A DNA stretch of 58,376 nt from JACZSB01 sp965372015 (GCA_965372015.1 CBDVAP010000003.1:1-58376); one strand, 5' to 3'. Shown: positions 34,464-43,928, numbered from the stretch's first letter. The notes: generated from the letters alone by a model not told the origin. Numbers and translations: made by a program.

Positions 34464-34787
34464 ATGCAAGTCAATAACACGCTGCAGCAGTCCCTTTCAC
34501 GGGTGGCAAACGCGCAACGGAGAAATACCCATCCCAGGCCTATTGATATTCCCACCGCTGGGCAATCTGTCGAGGAGATCGAATTCAGTCACCTGGAGGC
34601 TCCCATTCAAAACCGGTGGCAAAATCCGGCGCAGGGGGCTGAATCGGAAGAGTCGGTCTTGACAAACGGTGAAAAAAGTATTATAGATTTAATGTTTAAT
34701 ATCCCGGAAGGCGCCGGACAAAAGTCCTATAGCCCGCAGAAGCCCCGTCCGGTACCGATCGGGAACTTTATCGATCTGAGAGGTTGA
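34464..34787 (+). CDS. Hypothetical protein between flgC and fliE
   Basis: This 107-residue protein sits between flgC and fliE, a place where no extra gene is usual. It has no signal peptide, membrane helix or motif that I recognise. The N-terminal half looks disordered (Gln/Pro/Asn-rich). Near the C-terminus, GEKSIIDLMFNIPEGAG and PVPIGNFIDLRG look like short conserved-type segments, possibly binding motifs. It is spaced 6 bp after flgC and 1 bp before fliE, so it is co-translated with rod genes. A rod-assembly or export role is only a guess. No clear ribosome binding site precedes ATG 34464. Confidence 0.6.
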   Translation: MQVNNTLQQSLSRVANAQRRNTHPRPIDIPTAGQSVEEIEFSHLEAPIQNRWQNPAQGAESEESVLTNGEKSIIDLMFNIPEGAGQKSYSPQKPRPVPIGNFIDLRG

Positions 34788-34788
34788 T

Positions 34789-35097
34789 ATGAAAATCAAT
34801 GAGAACATCACCCGCATTACCCCGCTGGGCCTGCCGGACAAAAGCAGCCGTCTGGTCAAGCCGGAGGAAACCGGACGCCCGACCTTCGGCCAGAAGCTGA
34901 AGGAAATGCTCTATGCCGTGAACGACCAGTCGGTACAGGCGGACGAGCAGATGAGCAAGGTGGTACGGGGAGAATCGGACGACCTGCACACCGCCATGGT
35001 GGCCCTAGAAGAGGCCAGCGTCAGTTTTAAACTGATGCTGGAGGTACGCAATAAGATGTTGGAAGCGTACCAGGAAATCAACCGGATGAATATCTAG
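34789..35097 (+). CDS. fliE: Flagellar hook-basal body protein FliE
   Basis: FliE is the adaptor between the MS ring and the rod and one of the first exported subunits. The 102-residue length is typical. The C-terminal half is the recognisable part: DLHTAMVALEEASVSFKLML and VRNKMLEAYQEINRMNI. GAGAGG lies upstream of ATG 34789, and fliF follows after 25 bp. Confidence 0.95.
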   Translation: MKINENITRITPLGLPDKSSRLVKPEETGRPTFGQKLKEMLYAVNDQSVQADEQMSKVVRGESDDLHTAMVALEEASVSFKLMLEVRNKMLEAYQEINRMNI

Positions 35098-35122
35098 CGG
35101 ACAGCTGGAAAGGTAAATTGAT

Positions 35123-36733
35123 ATGCCTCCATTTTTTCAGCAGATAAGAGCTTTTCTAGAGCAATTCACTATCGGGCAGAGAATCGCCCTGTTCACCGTG
35201 GCCATCGGCGTGCTCAGCGCGCTGATTGTGCTGTCGCTGTGGGCCAACCGGCCGGAATTCACATTACTGTATCGCGATCTATCGCCGGAGGACGCCAATG
35301 AGATCGTCAGCACCCTGCGTGACGAAGGCGTACCTTATGAATTGTCATCGGGCGGGACGGCCGTTTATGTACCGGTGGACCGGGTCACCGAGTACCGGCT
35401 TACCTTTGCCGCGGGCGGACTGGGCACCGGCGCCATCACCGGGTATGAACTGTTCGACGAGCAACGTATGGGTATGACTACCTTCATGCAGCGGGTGAAC
35501 TACCAGCGGGCTCTGGAGGGGGAATTGACCCATACTATCAATATGATGGATGAGGTCAAAATGAGCCGGGTCCACCTGGTGATCCCGGAGAAAAGATTTT
35601 TCGAGGATAAAAAGTCCTCTTCGGCTTCCATCGTCCTGCACCTGGAACCCACGGCCTATCTGCGGCCCAGGCAGGTCAAAGGCATCGCCATGATGGTGGC
35701 TAATAGTGTTCCCGATCTGCTGGAAGAGAACGTGAGTATTGTGGACGCCTCCGGCAAACTGTTGACTGACGCTATCAAGGAGAATGGGGATTACCCCATC
35801 GGCAGTCGAAATTGGGAGATTCGGCGATCGGTGGAAGCTGAGTTGCAGAATAAAGCCCAGGAAATAATGGATGATGTATTAGGGTTCGGCAAGTCCATGG
35901 TGAAGGTATCAGCCGAACTGAATTTTGAGCAGTTGGAACGCACTCGGGAGTTTTATGATACCGAAGATGCGGCCATCCTGAGCGAAGAGCGCAACAGCGA
36001 GTCATTCACCGGTGCCGACACTTCCAGCAGGGTCATCGAACAATCGGTAACCAATTATGAACTTAACAAGACCGTTGAACATTTCATTGCCAGTTCAGGC
36101 GACCTGCGCCGACTGACCGTGGCGGTGTTGGTCGATGGCCGCTATGTAGCCGGTACCGAGGGAGAAAGGACTTACGAGCCCCGGCCAGACACGGAATTAG
36201 ACCAATTCAGCGCCCTCATATCTACGGCTTTGGGAATCGATGTGACTCGCGGCGACCGGATCGAGGTCCAAAACATGCAGTTTGACCGCGAGGTGGAATT
36301 GGCCGAAGCAGCCTCAATGCGGTCGATAGAGCGTAGCGATTTCTGGAAGAAACTTCTCGCCAACGCCGCCATTGGGATAGGCCTTCTGGTGGCCCTGTTC
36401 TTCCTGTTGAAAATTTTACACCGCACTGCCCAGCACATCAGTATCACTCAGCTCCTCCCGGGCACCGTGGCGGAGGAATCCGTAATGGTGGGCGGCGTGG
36501 AAGGTCTGGCGGCCATCCCTGGCGGTATGCCGGTTACTGCCGCTGGAGCCCTGGAGGCCACCGGCGAGATGGAGATGGTTACCGATACTTTTATGCAGAA
36601 ACTTTCACCTGAGGCCCGAGCCCAACTCGAGGCCTCGGACCGGATGACACAGGAAGTAACCAAGTTCACGGAAGATAATCCGGAAGGCGCAGCTCAGCTC
36701 CTGCGAATCTGGACTTCAGGTATGAAGGCATAA
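35123..36733 (+). CDS. fliF: Flagellar MS-ring protein FliF
   Basis: FliF builds the inner-membrane MS ring around the export apparatus. The product is 536 residues. Membrane helices lie at about 21-43 and about 416-436, with the periplasmic ring-building domains between them (for example TLLYRDLSPEDANEIVSTL and ARVHLVIPEK-type text, here SRVHLVIPEKRFFE). The cytoplasmic C-terminus (VTKFTEDNPEGAAQLLRIW) is the FliG-binding segment. fliG starts 4 bp downstream. Confidence 0.96.
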   Translation: MPPFFQQIRAFLEQFTIGQRIALFTVAIGVLSALIVLSLWANRPEFTLLYRDLSPEDANEIVSTLRDEGVPYELSSGGTAVYVPVDRVTEYRLTFAAGGLGTGAITGYELFDEQRMGMTTFMQRVNYQRALEGELTHTINMMDEVKMSRVHLVIPEKRFFEDKKSSSASIVLHLEPTAYLRPRQVKGIAMMVANSVPDLLEENVSIVDASGKLLTDAIKENGDYPIGSRNWEIRRSVEAELQNKAQEIMDDVLGFGKSMVKVSAELNFEQLERTREFYDTEDAAILSEERNSESFTGADTSSRVIEQSVTNYELNKTVEHFIASSGDLRRLTVAVLVDGRYVAGTEGERTYEPRPDTELDQFSALISTALGIDVTRGDRIEVQNMQFDREVELAEAASMRSIERSDFWKKLLANAAIGIGLLVALFFLLKILHRTAQHISITQLLPGTVAEESVMVGGVEGLAAIPGGMPVTAAGALEATGEMEMVTDTFMQKLSPEARAQLEASDRMTQEVTKFTEDNPEGAAQLLRIWTSGMKA

Positions 36734-36737
36734 TGAA

Positions 36738-37787
36738 ATGGTAACAATTGGCAAAGGCAATCCCGCCACCAAAGGGGCGGCAGCCGGACCGAAAATGACT
36801 CCCTACGAGAAAGCGGCCATCCTGTTGATTGCAATGGGCGTGACCGCTTCCGCCGCTATCATGCGCCATTTGCCTGAGGAAGAGGTAGAAAAGATCTCCG
36901 TACAGGTGGCCAAGCTGCGAGATGTCTCTTCCGGTATGGTCCAGGCGACCATTGAAGAATACTACAAGATGATGATGGCCAAGGATTACATGGCCCAGGG
37001 CGGCATGGACTTCGCCAAACAGGTACTGGAAAAGGCCTGGGGCATGCGCAAGGCGGAAGAATTCCTGAAGAAGGTCGAGGCGGCCACCGAGGTCAGCGCG
37101 TTCTACCTGCTCCAGACAGTGGATGACGCCCAGTTACTCAGCTTCCTGCAGGATGAGCACCCCCAGACTGCGGCCCTGATACTAGCCAATTTGAAGGCCA
37201 AGCAGGCCGCTTCGGTGCTCTCGCAACTGCCGGAGGAGCAGCAGGCGGAGATCTCCTATCGCCTGGTCACCATGGAGAAGACCTCGCCCGAAATGGTCAA
37301 GGAGATCGAGGACGTGCTCCGTGAACAGTTAGGTGATGTCTTCGGCCAGGACATGCGAGCTACCGGTGGAGCGCCGGCGGTTGCTGAAATCCTGAACAAC
37401 GCCAGTCGGGCCGCCGAGAAAAACATTTTGGATCACCTGCGGGAGCGGGACCCGGAGATAGCCATGGAAGTCACCAATCTGATGTTCATGTTCGAGGATC
37501 TGACGGAATTGGCCGATGACAGCATCCAGAAGATCGTCAAGGAGATCGATTCCAAAACCCTGGCACTTTCTCTCAAGGCCACCAGCGATGAGCTCCAGGC
37601 CAAGATCTATAGCAATATGTCTGAACGGGCGGCCAGTATGCTGAAGGACGAGCTGGACTTTCTCGGCCCGGTGCGGGTGCGGGAAGTAGATGAGGCCCAG
37701 GCCAATATCCTGGAAATAGTGCGCCGGCTGGATGAGGCCGGCGAGATCACCATCGCCCGTGGTGAGACTGAGGAGATTATCGAGTGA
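36738..37787 (+). CDS. fliG: Flagellar motor switch protein FliG
   Basis: FliG couples stator movement to rotor rotation and sits on FliF. The product is 349 residues with N, middle and C domains. The middle domain has the conserved EHPQTAALILANL (about 137-149). The C domain holds the charged torque helix region (EIDSKTLALSLKATSDELQAKI in parts, about 273-294, then NMSERAASMLKDEL). The start context includes a nearby AAGG sequence. The stop overlaps the fliH start. Confidence 0.96.
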   Translation: MVTIGKGNPATKGAAAGPKMTPYEKAAILLIAMGVTASAAIMRHLPEEEVEKISVQVAKLRDVSSGMVQATIEEYYKMMMAKDYMAQGGMDFAKQVLEKAWGMRKAEEFLKKVEAATEVSAFYLLQTVDDAQLLSFLQDEHPQTAALILANLKAKQAASVLSQLPEEQQAEISYRLVTMEKTSPEMVKEIEDVLREQLGDVFGQDMRATGGAPAVAEILNNASRAAEKNILDHLRERDPEIAMEVTNLMFMFEDLTELADDSIQKIVKEIDSKTLALSLKATSDELQAKIYSNMSERAASMLKDELDFLGPVRVREVDEAQANILEIVRRLDEAGEITIARGETEEIIE

Positions 37788-38443
37788 TGGCGTCCACCGT
37801 ATTCAGACTGGGCAAACCGGTCCACGGTTTCTGGAACCCGGTTAAGGCTGGTGCCCCGCATGTTGAGCCGGAAGATATTATTGTGCTGAAGGACCGGAAA
37901 ATCGCCCGGCTAAACCGCCAGCTGAAAGAGTTCGAAGGAGAAATTCAGAAAACGCGAGAGCAGGCCTACACACAAGGCTTTGAGGATGGACTAGTGGCGG
38001 AGAGGGAAAAACACAGACAAGCTTTAGAAACTAATGCGCGGCAAATACAGGATCTGTCTACCCGGCTCGAATCCGAAGTGGGCCAGGCCCTGAAACTGAT
38101 CGAGGAGCCCCTGCTGCGTATGAGCTTCAACATTGCGGAGAAGATCCTACGGGCGCCACTGCCGACGGACTTCCGGGAGCAGGCCCTTATCGCTGCCGTT
38201 AAAGCGTTCCTGAAAGAGGTTCTGCACGCCGACAGCATTGTAGTGCGGGTTGCCCGGGAGAACTTCGATCTTTTCCGGAAGGAAGAGGTGGAAGAGCAAC
38301 TGGATTACCCTACACCGGAACGGCTGCGGTTCGTGGTCGATGACAATCTTCAACCCGGGGAGTGCCAGGTGGAAACCCCGGAACATTTGATCGAAGGCAA
38401 CTATTCATCCCAACTGGCCAATCTGGCCCGGGAACTGCAATGA
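37787..38443 (+). CDS. fliH: Flagellar assembly protein FliH
   Basis: FliH is the stator-like regulator of the FliI ATPase in flagellar export. The product is 218 residues from ATG 37787; a GTG one codon earlier (37784) is an alternative start. A coiled region (about 38-100, with QTREQ-like Gln/Glu-rich text and the YTQGFEDGLVAERE motif) leads to the C-terminal domain (about 105-215) with RMSFNIAEKIL and LRFVVDDNLQPGECQVET, typical of FliH/HrpE. Order fliG-fliH-fliI supports the call. Confidence 0.9.
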   Translation: MASTVFRLGKPVHGFWNPVKAGAPHVEPEDIIVLKDRKIARLNRQLKEFEGEIQKTREQAYTQGFEDGLVAEREKHRQALETNARQIQDLSTRLESEVGQALKLIEEPLLRMSFNIAEKILRAPLPTDFREQALIAAVKAFLKEVLHADSIVVRVARENFDLFRKEEVEEQLDYPTPERLRFVVDDNLQPGECQVETPEHLIEGNYSSQLANLARELQ

Positions 38444-39792
38444 CCCTGTTAGACAATCTTCAGGTCCCTATGGCCGCCCACTTAGACCGGCTGGGACAAC
38501 TGGATAGCCACCGGGTCGACGGCCGGGTGACCGAAGTGGTCGGTCTGGTGGTGGAAGCCACTTGTCCATCCGGCTCGTTGGGGGACCTTTGCACCATTGA
38601 GACCGATGAGGGATCACTTATCCGGGCCGAGATTATGGGTTTTCGCGATGGCCAAACCCTGCTCATGCCGTTGGAAACCACTATGGGTGTGGCTATAGGT
38701 GACCGTGTGATTTTAAGAAAGGAACCCCTTACCATTCCGGTGGGACCGCAACTGCTGGGCCGGATAGTGGACGGCATGGGCCGCCCCATCGACGGTAAGG
38801 GCCCGTTCCATGTCGAGGCCCGTCAGCCGGTCTACCGGGAACCGCCCGACCCGTTACGCCGCAAACTTATTACCGAGCCCCTATCTACCGGTATCCGCTC
38901 TATTGACGGCCTGCTGACCCTGGGTCGCGGCCAGCGCGTGGGTATTTTTTCCGGTTCGGGTGTCGGCAAGAGTGTGCTCCTGGGTATGATCTCCAAGCAT
39001 ACTGACGCCGATGTGAACGTTATTGGACTGATTGGTGAGCGGGGCCGGGAAGTCCGGGAGTTCATCGAGAATGACCTGGGCGAAGAGGCTCTAAAGAAGT
39101 CGGTGGTGGTGGTAGCTACCTCCGATCAGGCCGCTCAGATCCGGGTCAAAGCCGGCCACGTATCCATGGCTATTGCAGAATATTTCCGTGACCAGGGTAA
39201 TAATGTTATTTTACTGATGGATTCCCTCACCCGCATTGGGATGGCCCAGCGGGAAATCGGATTGGCCCTGGGGGAGCCACCCACCACCAAGGGATACACC
39301 CCATCGGTGTTCGCCCTCATGCCGCGACTGCTGGAGCGGGCCGGTGCTGACGTTGAGCATAGCATCACCGGTCTATTCACCGTACTGGTGGAGAATGATG
39401 ACTTAAATGATCCCATTGCCGATGTGGCCCGGTCCATTCTGGACGGCCATATTGTGCTTTCTAGGGATCTGGCTAATCGAGGGCACTACCCGGCGGTGGA
39501 TGTACTGCGTAGTGTGAGCAGACTCAGCCGGGCGGTGACCGATCCCGAGCAGCAACGATACGTGCAGCAATTAGTAGAGGTGTTGGCAGTATATGAGGAT
39601 TCGGAGGATTTGATCAACATCGGTGCCTATAGTGCCGGCAGCAACCCCAAAATCGACTACGCCATTGCCAATATCGATCTGGTGCGGGCCTTCCTGCGCC
39701 AGCAGGACCTGGAATCTTCAGGTTTCGAGGCCGCTAAAACAGACTTGGCCAAGCTATGCGCTGAAATGGGACGGAACGATGGCCAGGGGTGA
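38440..39792 (+). CDS. fliI: Flagellum-specific ATPase FliI
   Basis: FliI is the hexameric export ATPase, related to the F1 beta subunit. The product is 450 residues. Walker A is in GIFSGSGVGKSVLLG (about 168-182), Walker B in NNVILLMDSLTRIGMAQREIG (about 248-268), and the family signature GEPPTTKGYTPSVFALMPRL lies near 272. The frame is open upstream, but ATG 38440, overlapping the fliH stop by 4 bp, gives the normal N-terminus. fliJ begins inside its last codons. Confidence 0.96.
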   Translation: MTLLDNLQVPMAAHLDRLGQLDSHRVDGRVTEVVGLVVEATCPSGSLGDLCTIETDEGSLIRAEIMGFRDGQTLLMPLETTMGVAIGDRVILRKEPLTIPVGPQLLGRIVDGMGRPIDGKGPFHVEARQPVYREPPDPLRRKLITEPLSTGIRSIDGLLTLGRGQRVGIFSGSGVGKSVLLGMISKHTDADVNVIGLIGERGREVREFIENDLGEEALKKSVVVVATSDQAAQIRVKAGHVSMAIAEYFRDQGNNVILLMDSLTRIGMAQREIGLALGEPPTTKGYTPSVFALMPRLLERAGADVEHSITGLFTVLVENDDLNDPIADVARSILDGHIVLSRDLANRGHYPAVDVLRSVSRLSRAVTDPEQQRYVQQLVEVLAVYEDSEDLINIGAYSAGSNPKIDYAIANIDLVRAFLRQQDLESSGFEAAKTDLAKLCAEMGRNDGQG

Positions 39793-40246
39793 TTTCAAAC
39801 ACCAGCGCCTGTTGGATGTGAGGGAATTGCAGCTGCAGTTAAAAGCGGTGGCTCTTAAGGAGTCGCAGGACCGCCAGCGCGACCGGCGCCAGGAATTGGA
39901 GCAGTTGCGTACCACCAAACAAACCCATTTGCAGACTGAGGCCTTAACGGCCTTGATCGCTGGAAAGCCGCTAATGGCCCGGGATTTTCAAGTGCAGGCT
40001 TGGCATACCCAACGATTGAACACGGACTTGATGCAGCAAATTAATGTGGTCCAAACTTCCCGTGAGGAAGTAGAGCAGCTGCGTAAAGTGACGGAGGCGT
40101 CCGCCAGGGAAAAGCGCACCCTGGAAAAACTAAAGGAACGTCATCAGGAGCTGGCCCGCCGGGAGCGGGAGCTGGAGGAACGTAAAATGGCGGACGAAGT
40201 TGCCGCCCGTCGACACCTGCAAGCCCAATTCCAGGAGGGTGCATGA
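39779..40246 (+). CDS. fliJ: Flagellar export chaperone FliJ
   Basis: FliJ is a small coiled-coil protein that inserts into the FliI ring and links it to FlhA. The product is 155 residues, nearly all predicted coiled coil rich in Arg, Glu and Gln (RLLDVRELQLQLKAVALKE to RRERELEERK). ATG 39779 overlaps the fliI end by 14 bp; the upstream part of the open frame is fliI in another frame. Identity rests on coiled-coil content, length and position. Confidence 0.85.
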   Translation: MARGDFKHQRLLDVRELQLQLKAVALKESQDRQRDRRQELEQLRTTKQTHLQTEALTALIAGKPLMARDFQVQAWHTQRLNTDLMQQINVVQTSREEVEQLRKVTEASAREKRTLEKLKERHQELARRERELEERKMADEVAARRHLQAQFQEGA

Positions 40247-40791
40247 AGAATATAGTTACCGGGGTAATTGGCGCCACCATGCTGTTTTTCATTCTGGTGG
40301 TGGTGTTCAGTGTAGCCATCATTTTTTATGGCGGCGAAGAAGAATTAGCGGGACTAAAGGATGGGGAAGTTATTCCCATGGTTCCTGAAATAAAATTGCA
40401 ACAGATAACTCAGGCGCGGGATTCCTTGAAAGCCGAGATTGAATATCTTCAGGCGTTGGTAGCCAGCAGGGCCGCCAAGATCGACAGCCTCGGAGAGCAG
40501 ATCGGCCTCAAGGATGCCACAATTAATGCGTTTGAGGATCGTGTGCAAAGCAAAGACGCGGAGATCGCGGATTTGCGTGATGTTGGCATGAATGCTAAGC
40601 AGATGGCCCGTACTTTTGCCACCATGTCGGTTGATGAGTTGTTGCCCATCGTGGCCCGGCTCAGTGACCAGGTGGTGCTGGACATCTACAGGCAGACAGC
40701 CAACAAACGGAGAAAGTTCCTGTTGACGGCCCTGGGCGATGACCGCGCAGCGGCTATGACCAACAGGTTAGTCACAGAAAAAGGAAGCTGA
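40243..40791 (+). CDS. MotE-like flagellar protein (MgtE-N-like)
   Basis: The product is 182 residues. An N-terminal membrane helix (about 8-30, FFILVVVFSVAIIFYGG) is followed by a long coiled coil (about 55-115) and a C-terminal MgtE-N-like helical module (MARTFATMSVDELLPIVARLSD, then QVVLDIYRQT). This layout and the place between fliJ and fliK match MotE-type proteins, chaperones of the motor protein MotC in Sinorhizobium; the function here is inferred. GGAGGGTGC is a strong ribosome binding site. The stop and the fliK start share a base. Confidence 0.75.
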   Translation: MKNIVTGVIGATMLFFILVVVFSVAIIFYGGEEELAGLKDGEVIPMVPEIKLQQITQARDSLKAEIEYLQALVASRAAKIDSLGEQIGLKDATINAFEDRVQSKDAEIADLRDVGMNAKQMARTFATMSVDELLPIVARLSDQVVLDIYRQTANKRRKFLLTALGDDRAAAMTNRLVTEKGS

Positions 40792-43700
40792 TGAATAACA
40801 ATGGTGGAGTCCAGGTCCTGAAGGCCGGCGAAACCTTGACGGCGATCAGCAAGGGTAAAGGCAAGAACGGACGGAAACATCTGTCCGGGCTGGCCAGCGC
40901 CCTGTTGTCCATCCTACCGGGTCCCGGCAAAGGGGCCCAGCGGTTCGGTGGATTGCTCACTCGTCTGAAAGGCAGGCTAACGGATCCGGGCGGACAAGCA
41001 ACTCACCGGCGAACGGTTGTCGGTTCCGGGTTGCTCCCAACCAGCGGGAAACCGACGGTCAAGGGAGCGACAGCGGGCAGCAACCGGCCGGGAAAGGCCA
41101 AAGCGGCCTCCCGATCGCCCAGTGAGGCTGGCTTGCTCATCCAGACGCTGGAGGAGGTGGCACGATCCGTGCCGCTATCCGGCCAGCCAGGGATCCATAC
41201 GGTTGCCTCGGCAGCCGCGGGTGCAAGCCCGGCAGGTTCGTCAGTGACTGCTTCAGAACAACCTGGTTCACCACAAGGTAAACCGGCCCCAGGAGCCCAT
41301 GCCAAGGAAACTACGGTAACCTTGGGCAGGCCGAGTCAGGTGAGGATTCACCCCTCGGCGGGAGCGCTCACAACCAACAAACCGGCTATACGGTGGTCTC
41401 AGCCTAAGTCCCCAACCGCACAGCAGCGGTCGGTGGAACCGGCGGAGATCACTGGGCAAAGGTCACTTGCGGTAACTCGGCAGTCAGCCGGTAGTATCGC
41501 GACCGGAACCGGCCGGGCAGCGAAGGTGCTGTATCGTCAGGGAATTATCTCTGACTCCAATATGGCACCTACCGTTGAGCGAGCCCCTCCAACAGACACA
41601 AAGGCCGCCAAACCAATGCGGTCAGCAGAAGCATCCAGAGGGCAGATCCGGGTGGCGCCTCAACGCGCCAACGGTACACCCTCAGTTGCTGATGCTCGGT
41701 CGAATGTAGTGGTAACGGGGACCGACCCCAGGCGAACGATCCGGGTAGCGAGGAAACTCGCCAATGGACCTCGCTTGGATAAAGTGCCCCGAACCCGCCT
41801 CCAGGCGGCTAAACCACCACTGCAAAACGGGGTCCGGCCCTTGAATGAACCAGGACGCAGTGTAACCGCAAGCGCGGTACCGCAACGGTCGCCGGCACAA
41901 CCGGTTGGGCGGATCGATCAATCGAACCCCACTGGTCCGGCACAGATCGAGAATCGCAGCAGCGACTCTCTGAAAGCGAATAGGGTTAGTGTCACACCTC
42001 GGGTCCCTGCCCAGTCGGTGACGACACCGGCGATATCGCATCCAGCCAGCAGATTGCTGCAGCTGCGAGCGAGACCGGCGGTCAGGCCTGTGGTGACCCG
42101 GACGAGGGTCCCGACACCTCAACTCGCTTCGCGACCGACCGTTGTGGCCAGACCGAATAGGGTCGTTGCCTCGGGGAATCGCCTCGATTTAGGGTACCGG
42201 CCAACTATCCCGGCGGCCAACGGTTCGCGCCTGCAGACGTTCGTCACCAACGCTTCGGTGACAGTTAAGGCATCCACCCAGCATAATGACGCTCAGCTGG
42301 CGTCCAAGTTGGCGGGGGATCAATCTCCGCCCGGAAAGCAGTTGATCGTTAACCGGCGCGCACGGTTTGTTCCGGCGCCATCGGTACCAGCTGCCGGGAG
42401 GAGAGCCCTATCTGCTCAACCGCAAAGCGCGGCGGTCCCAACTGGGAAACCCGCCATCGTGACGGCACAGCCGACGGCCCATAGCGGGGGGAGCCTCACC
42501 GGGCTCCGCCAAGTGGGACCATCTCCCCAGCGAGTAGATCAACCGATCACCGGTGAGCAGGTCAGGTCGAATCCGACCCAGCCTGCCGCTAGCAACCGGG
42601 ATCAAGCCAGACCGGCCCGATCGATACCAGCTGCAGGGAAGATAGCCCCATCTGCTAAACCGCAAAGCGAGGCGACTCCATCTGGGAAGCCCGCCATCGT
42701 GGCGGCCAAGCCGACGGCCAACAGTGAAGTGAGCCTTACCGGGCTCCGCCTAGCGGGAGCAACTCCCCAGCGTGTAGATCAACCGATCACCGGCGCGCAG
42801 GTCAGGTCGAATCCGACCCAGCCTGCCGGTAACAACCGGGATCAAGCCAGACCGGCCCGATCGATACAAGCTGCAGGGAAATCTGCCCCACCGCCAAGCG
42901 CGGCGGTCCCAACTGGGAAGCCCGCCATCGTGGTGGCATCCCGCCCAGCGCACCACGCCGATCACACAGCGCCCGAGGCCTTACCCGGAAGCGGGGAACG
43001 GCCGGCGAGGGTTGAACAGCCCTCAGGTAATCCCACCGCTCTGGCGATGGCGAATGCCGGGACGAAGAGTGCTTCGGCTGGTGAAGACACTGCAAACGTA
43101 ATGAAGCAGAATAACACAGAGCTGCAGCCTGTAATGGCTGAGCGGCCCATGGCCCAGGTTAACCGCCGGAAACAGACCACAGAACGGTCTCGATCCGGAA
43201 TAACTCGCAGTCGCGGCAGGGGTGTTTCTACCCCGGTAAGGCGGTCTGTGAGTGAAAAACAGGTACCGGGCGCGGCCACCCAGAGAAACACAGGAAACAG
43301 CTATCGACCTGCCAACAGCCTTGCTGGCAATGAACAACAGAACAGCTCCCGGCCCGCAACGGTCACCGAGCTGGGCAACTTTGCCGACCAGGTAAAAGTT
43401 AGGCTAGAAGGTCACAATGAGCACGGCGGTAATGAACCGGTTATGCCGGTGACTACCACCACAACCACACCCGCCCCCAGGGTTCAGCTGACACAGCCAG
43501 TGCAAGCGGCGCAATTTGCGCGGCTGACGGCACAGCAGTACCAGCGGTTCACGCAGGGCGGCCAGACCAACCATGAGTACAGCTTCGCTGCCGGCTCGCT
43601 GGGGAACGTGCGGGTCACGTTCGCTGAAAGCGCTGCCGGTACAACGATGCATATCCTGGTGGAATCATCCCAGGCGCAACAGCAGTTGCAACGGGCATTA

Positions 43701-43913
43701 CCCACCGTTCAGGATCAATTCGTGGATCTGGGGATGAACTTCGCCGATGTGGATGTGGAAGTGGGTGATTCCGGCTCGGATAGCCGGTTCACGGAACGGC
43801 ACCATCGTGATCGCAACGTGGCCTTGCCTGAAGGAGCGGAAGAATCCGCCCCGATTGAACTAGTAGCAGGCTTCAGAAACTTCGGTTATAACACCGTTGA
43901 ATTTGTGGCCTAG
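40791..43913 (+). CDS. fliK: Flagellar hook-length control protein FliK, unusually long
   Basis: FliK measures hook length during export and switches FlhB to late substrates. The product is 1040 residues, more than double the common 400. About residues 1-880 are Ala/Pro/Arg/Ser/Thr-rich and probably disordered. They contain an 80-residue repeat (about 531-716). The C-terminal hook-length domain (about 900-1000) has YSFAAGSLGNVRVTFAES and LQRALPTVQDQFVDLGMNF. Position between the motE-like gene and flgD supports the call. The end of the protein (about 1000-1040) is an extra tail. A long ruler segment may mean a long hook. Confidence 0.88.
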   Translation: MNNNGGVQVLKAGETLTAISKGKGKNGRKHLSGLASALLSILPGPGKGAQRFGGLLTRLKGRLTDPGGQATHRRTVVGSGLLPTSGKPTVKGATAGSNRPGKAKAASRSPSEAGLLIQTLEEVARSVPLSGQPGIHTVASAAAGASPAGSSVTASEQPGSPQGKPAPGAHAKETTVTLGRPSQVRIHPSAGALTTNKPAIRWSQPKSPTAQQRSVEPAEITGQRSLAVTRQSAGSIATGTGRAAKVLYRQGIISDSNMAPTVERAPPTDTKAAKPMRSAEASRGQIRVAPQRANGTPSVADARSNVVVTGTDPRRTIRVARKLANGPRLDKVPRTRLQAAKPPLQNGVRPLNEPGRSVTASAVPQRSPAQPVGRIDQSNPTGPAQIENRSSDSLKANRVSVTPRVPAQSVTTPAISHPASRLLQLRARPAVRPVVTRTRVPTPQLASRPTVVARPNRVVASGNRLDLGYRPTIPAANGSRLQTFVTNASVTVKASTQHNDAQLASKLAGDQSPPGKQLIVNRRARFVPAPSVPAAGRRALSAQPQSAAVPTGKPAIVTAQPTAHSGGSLTGLRQVGPSPQRVDQPITGEQVRSNPTQPAASNRDQARPARSIPAAGKIAPSAKPQSEATPSGKPAIVAAKPTANSEVSLTGLRLAGATPQRVDQPITGAQVRSNPTQPAGNNRDQARPARSIQAAGKSAPPPSAAVPTGKPAIVVASRPAHHADHTAPEALPGSGERPARVEQPSGNPTALAMANAGTKSASAGEDTANVMKQNNTELQPVMAERPMAQVNRRKQTTERSRSGITRSRGRGVSTPVRRSVSEKQVPGAATQRNTGNSYRPANSLAGNEQQNSSRPATVTELGNFADQVKVRLEGHNEHGGNEPVMPVTTTTTTPAPRVQLTQPVQAAQFARLTAQQYQRFTQGGQTNHEYSFAAGSLGNVRVTFAESAAGTTMHILVESSQAQQQLQRALPTVQDQFVDLGMNFADVDVEVGDSGSDSRFTERHHRDRNVALPEGAEESAPIELVAGFRNFGYNTVEFVA
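42381..42938 (+). repeat. 240-bp tandem repeat inside fliK (two full units and a partial third)
   Basis: Units begin at 42381, 42621 and 42861, an exact 240-bp spacing (80 codons), so the reading frame is kept. Matching protein landmarks are SPQRVDQPITGEQVRSNPTQ and TPQRVDQPITGAQVRSNPTQ in the first two units. The third stops after about 78 bp. It shares the string GCGGTCCCAACTGGGAA with unit 1 but not unit 2, suggesting recombination between copies. Confidence 0.9.
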
Positions 43914-43928
43914 GAAAGGAGTGAATCC

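Noticed and set aside
42381..42938. CRISPR array
   Set aside because: The repeats are 240 bp apart, in frame, and inside fliK coding sequence; there are no short repeats with unique spacers and no cas genes.
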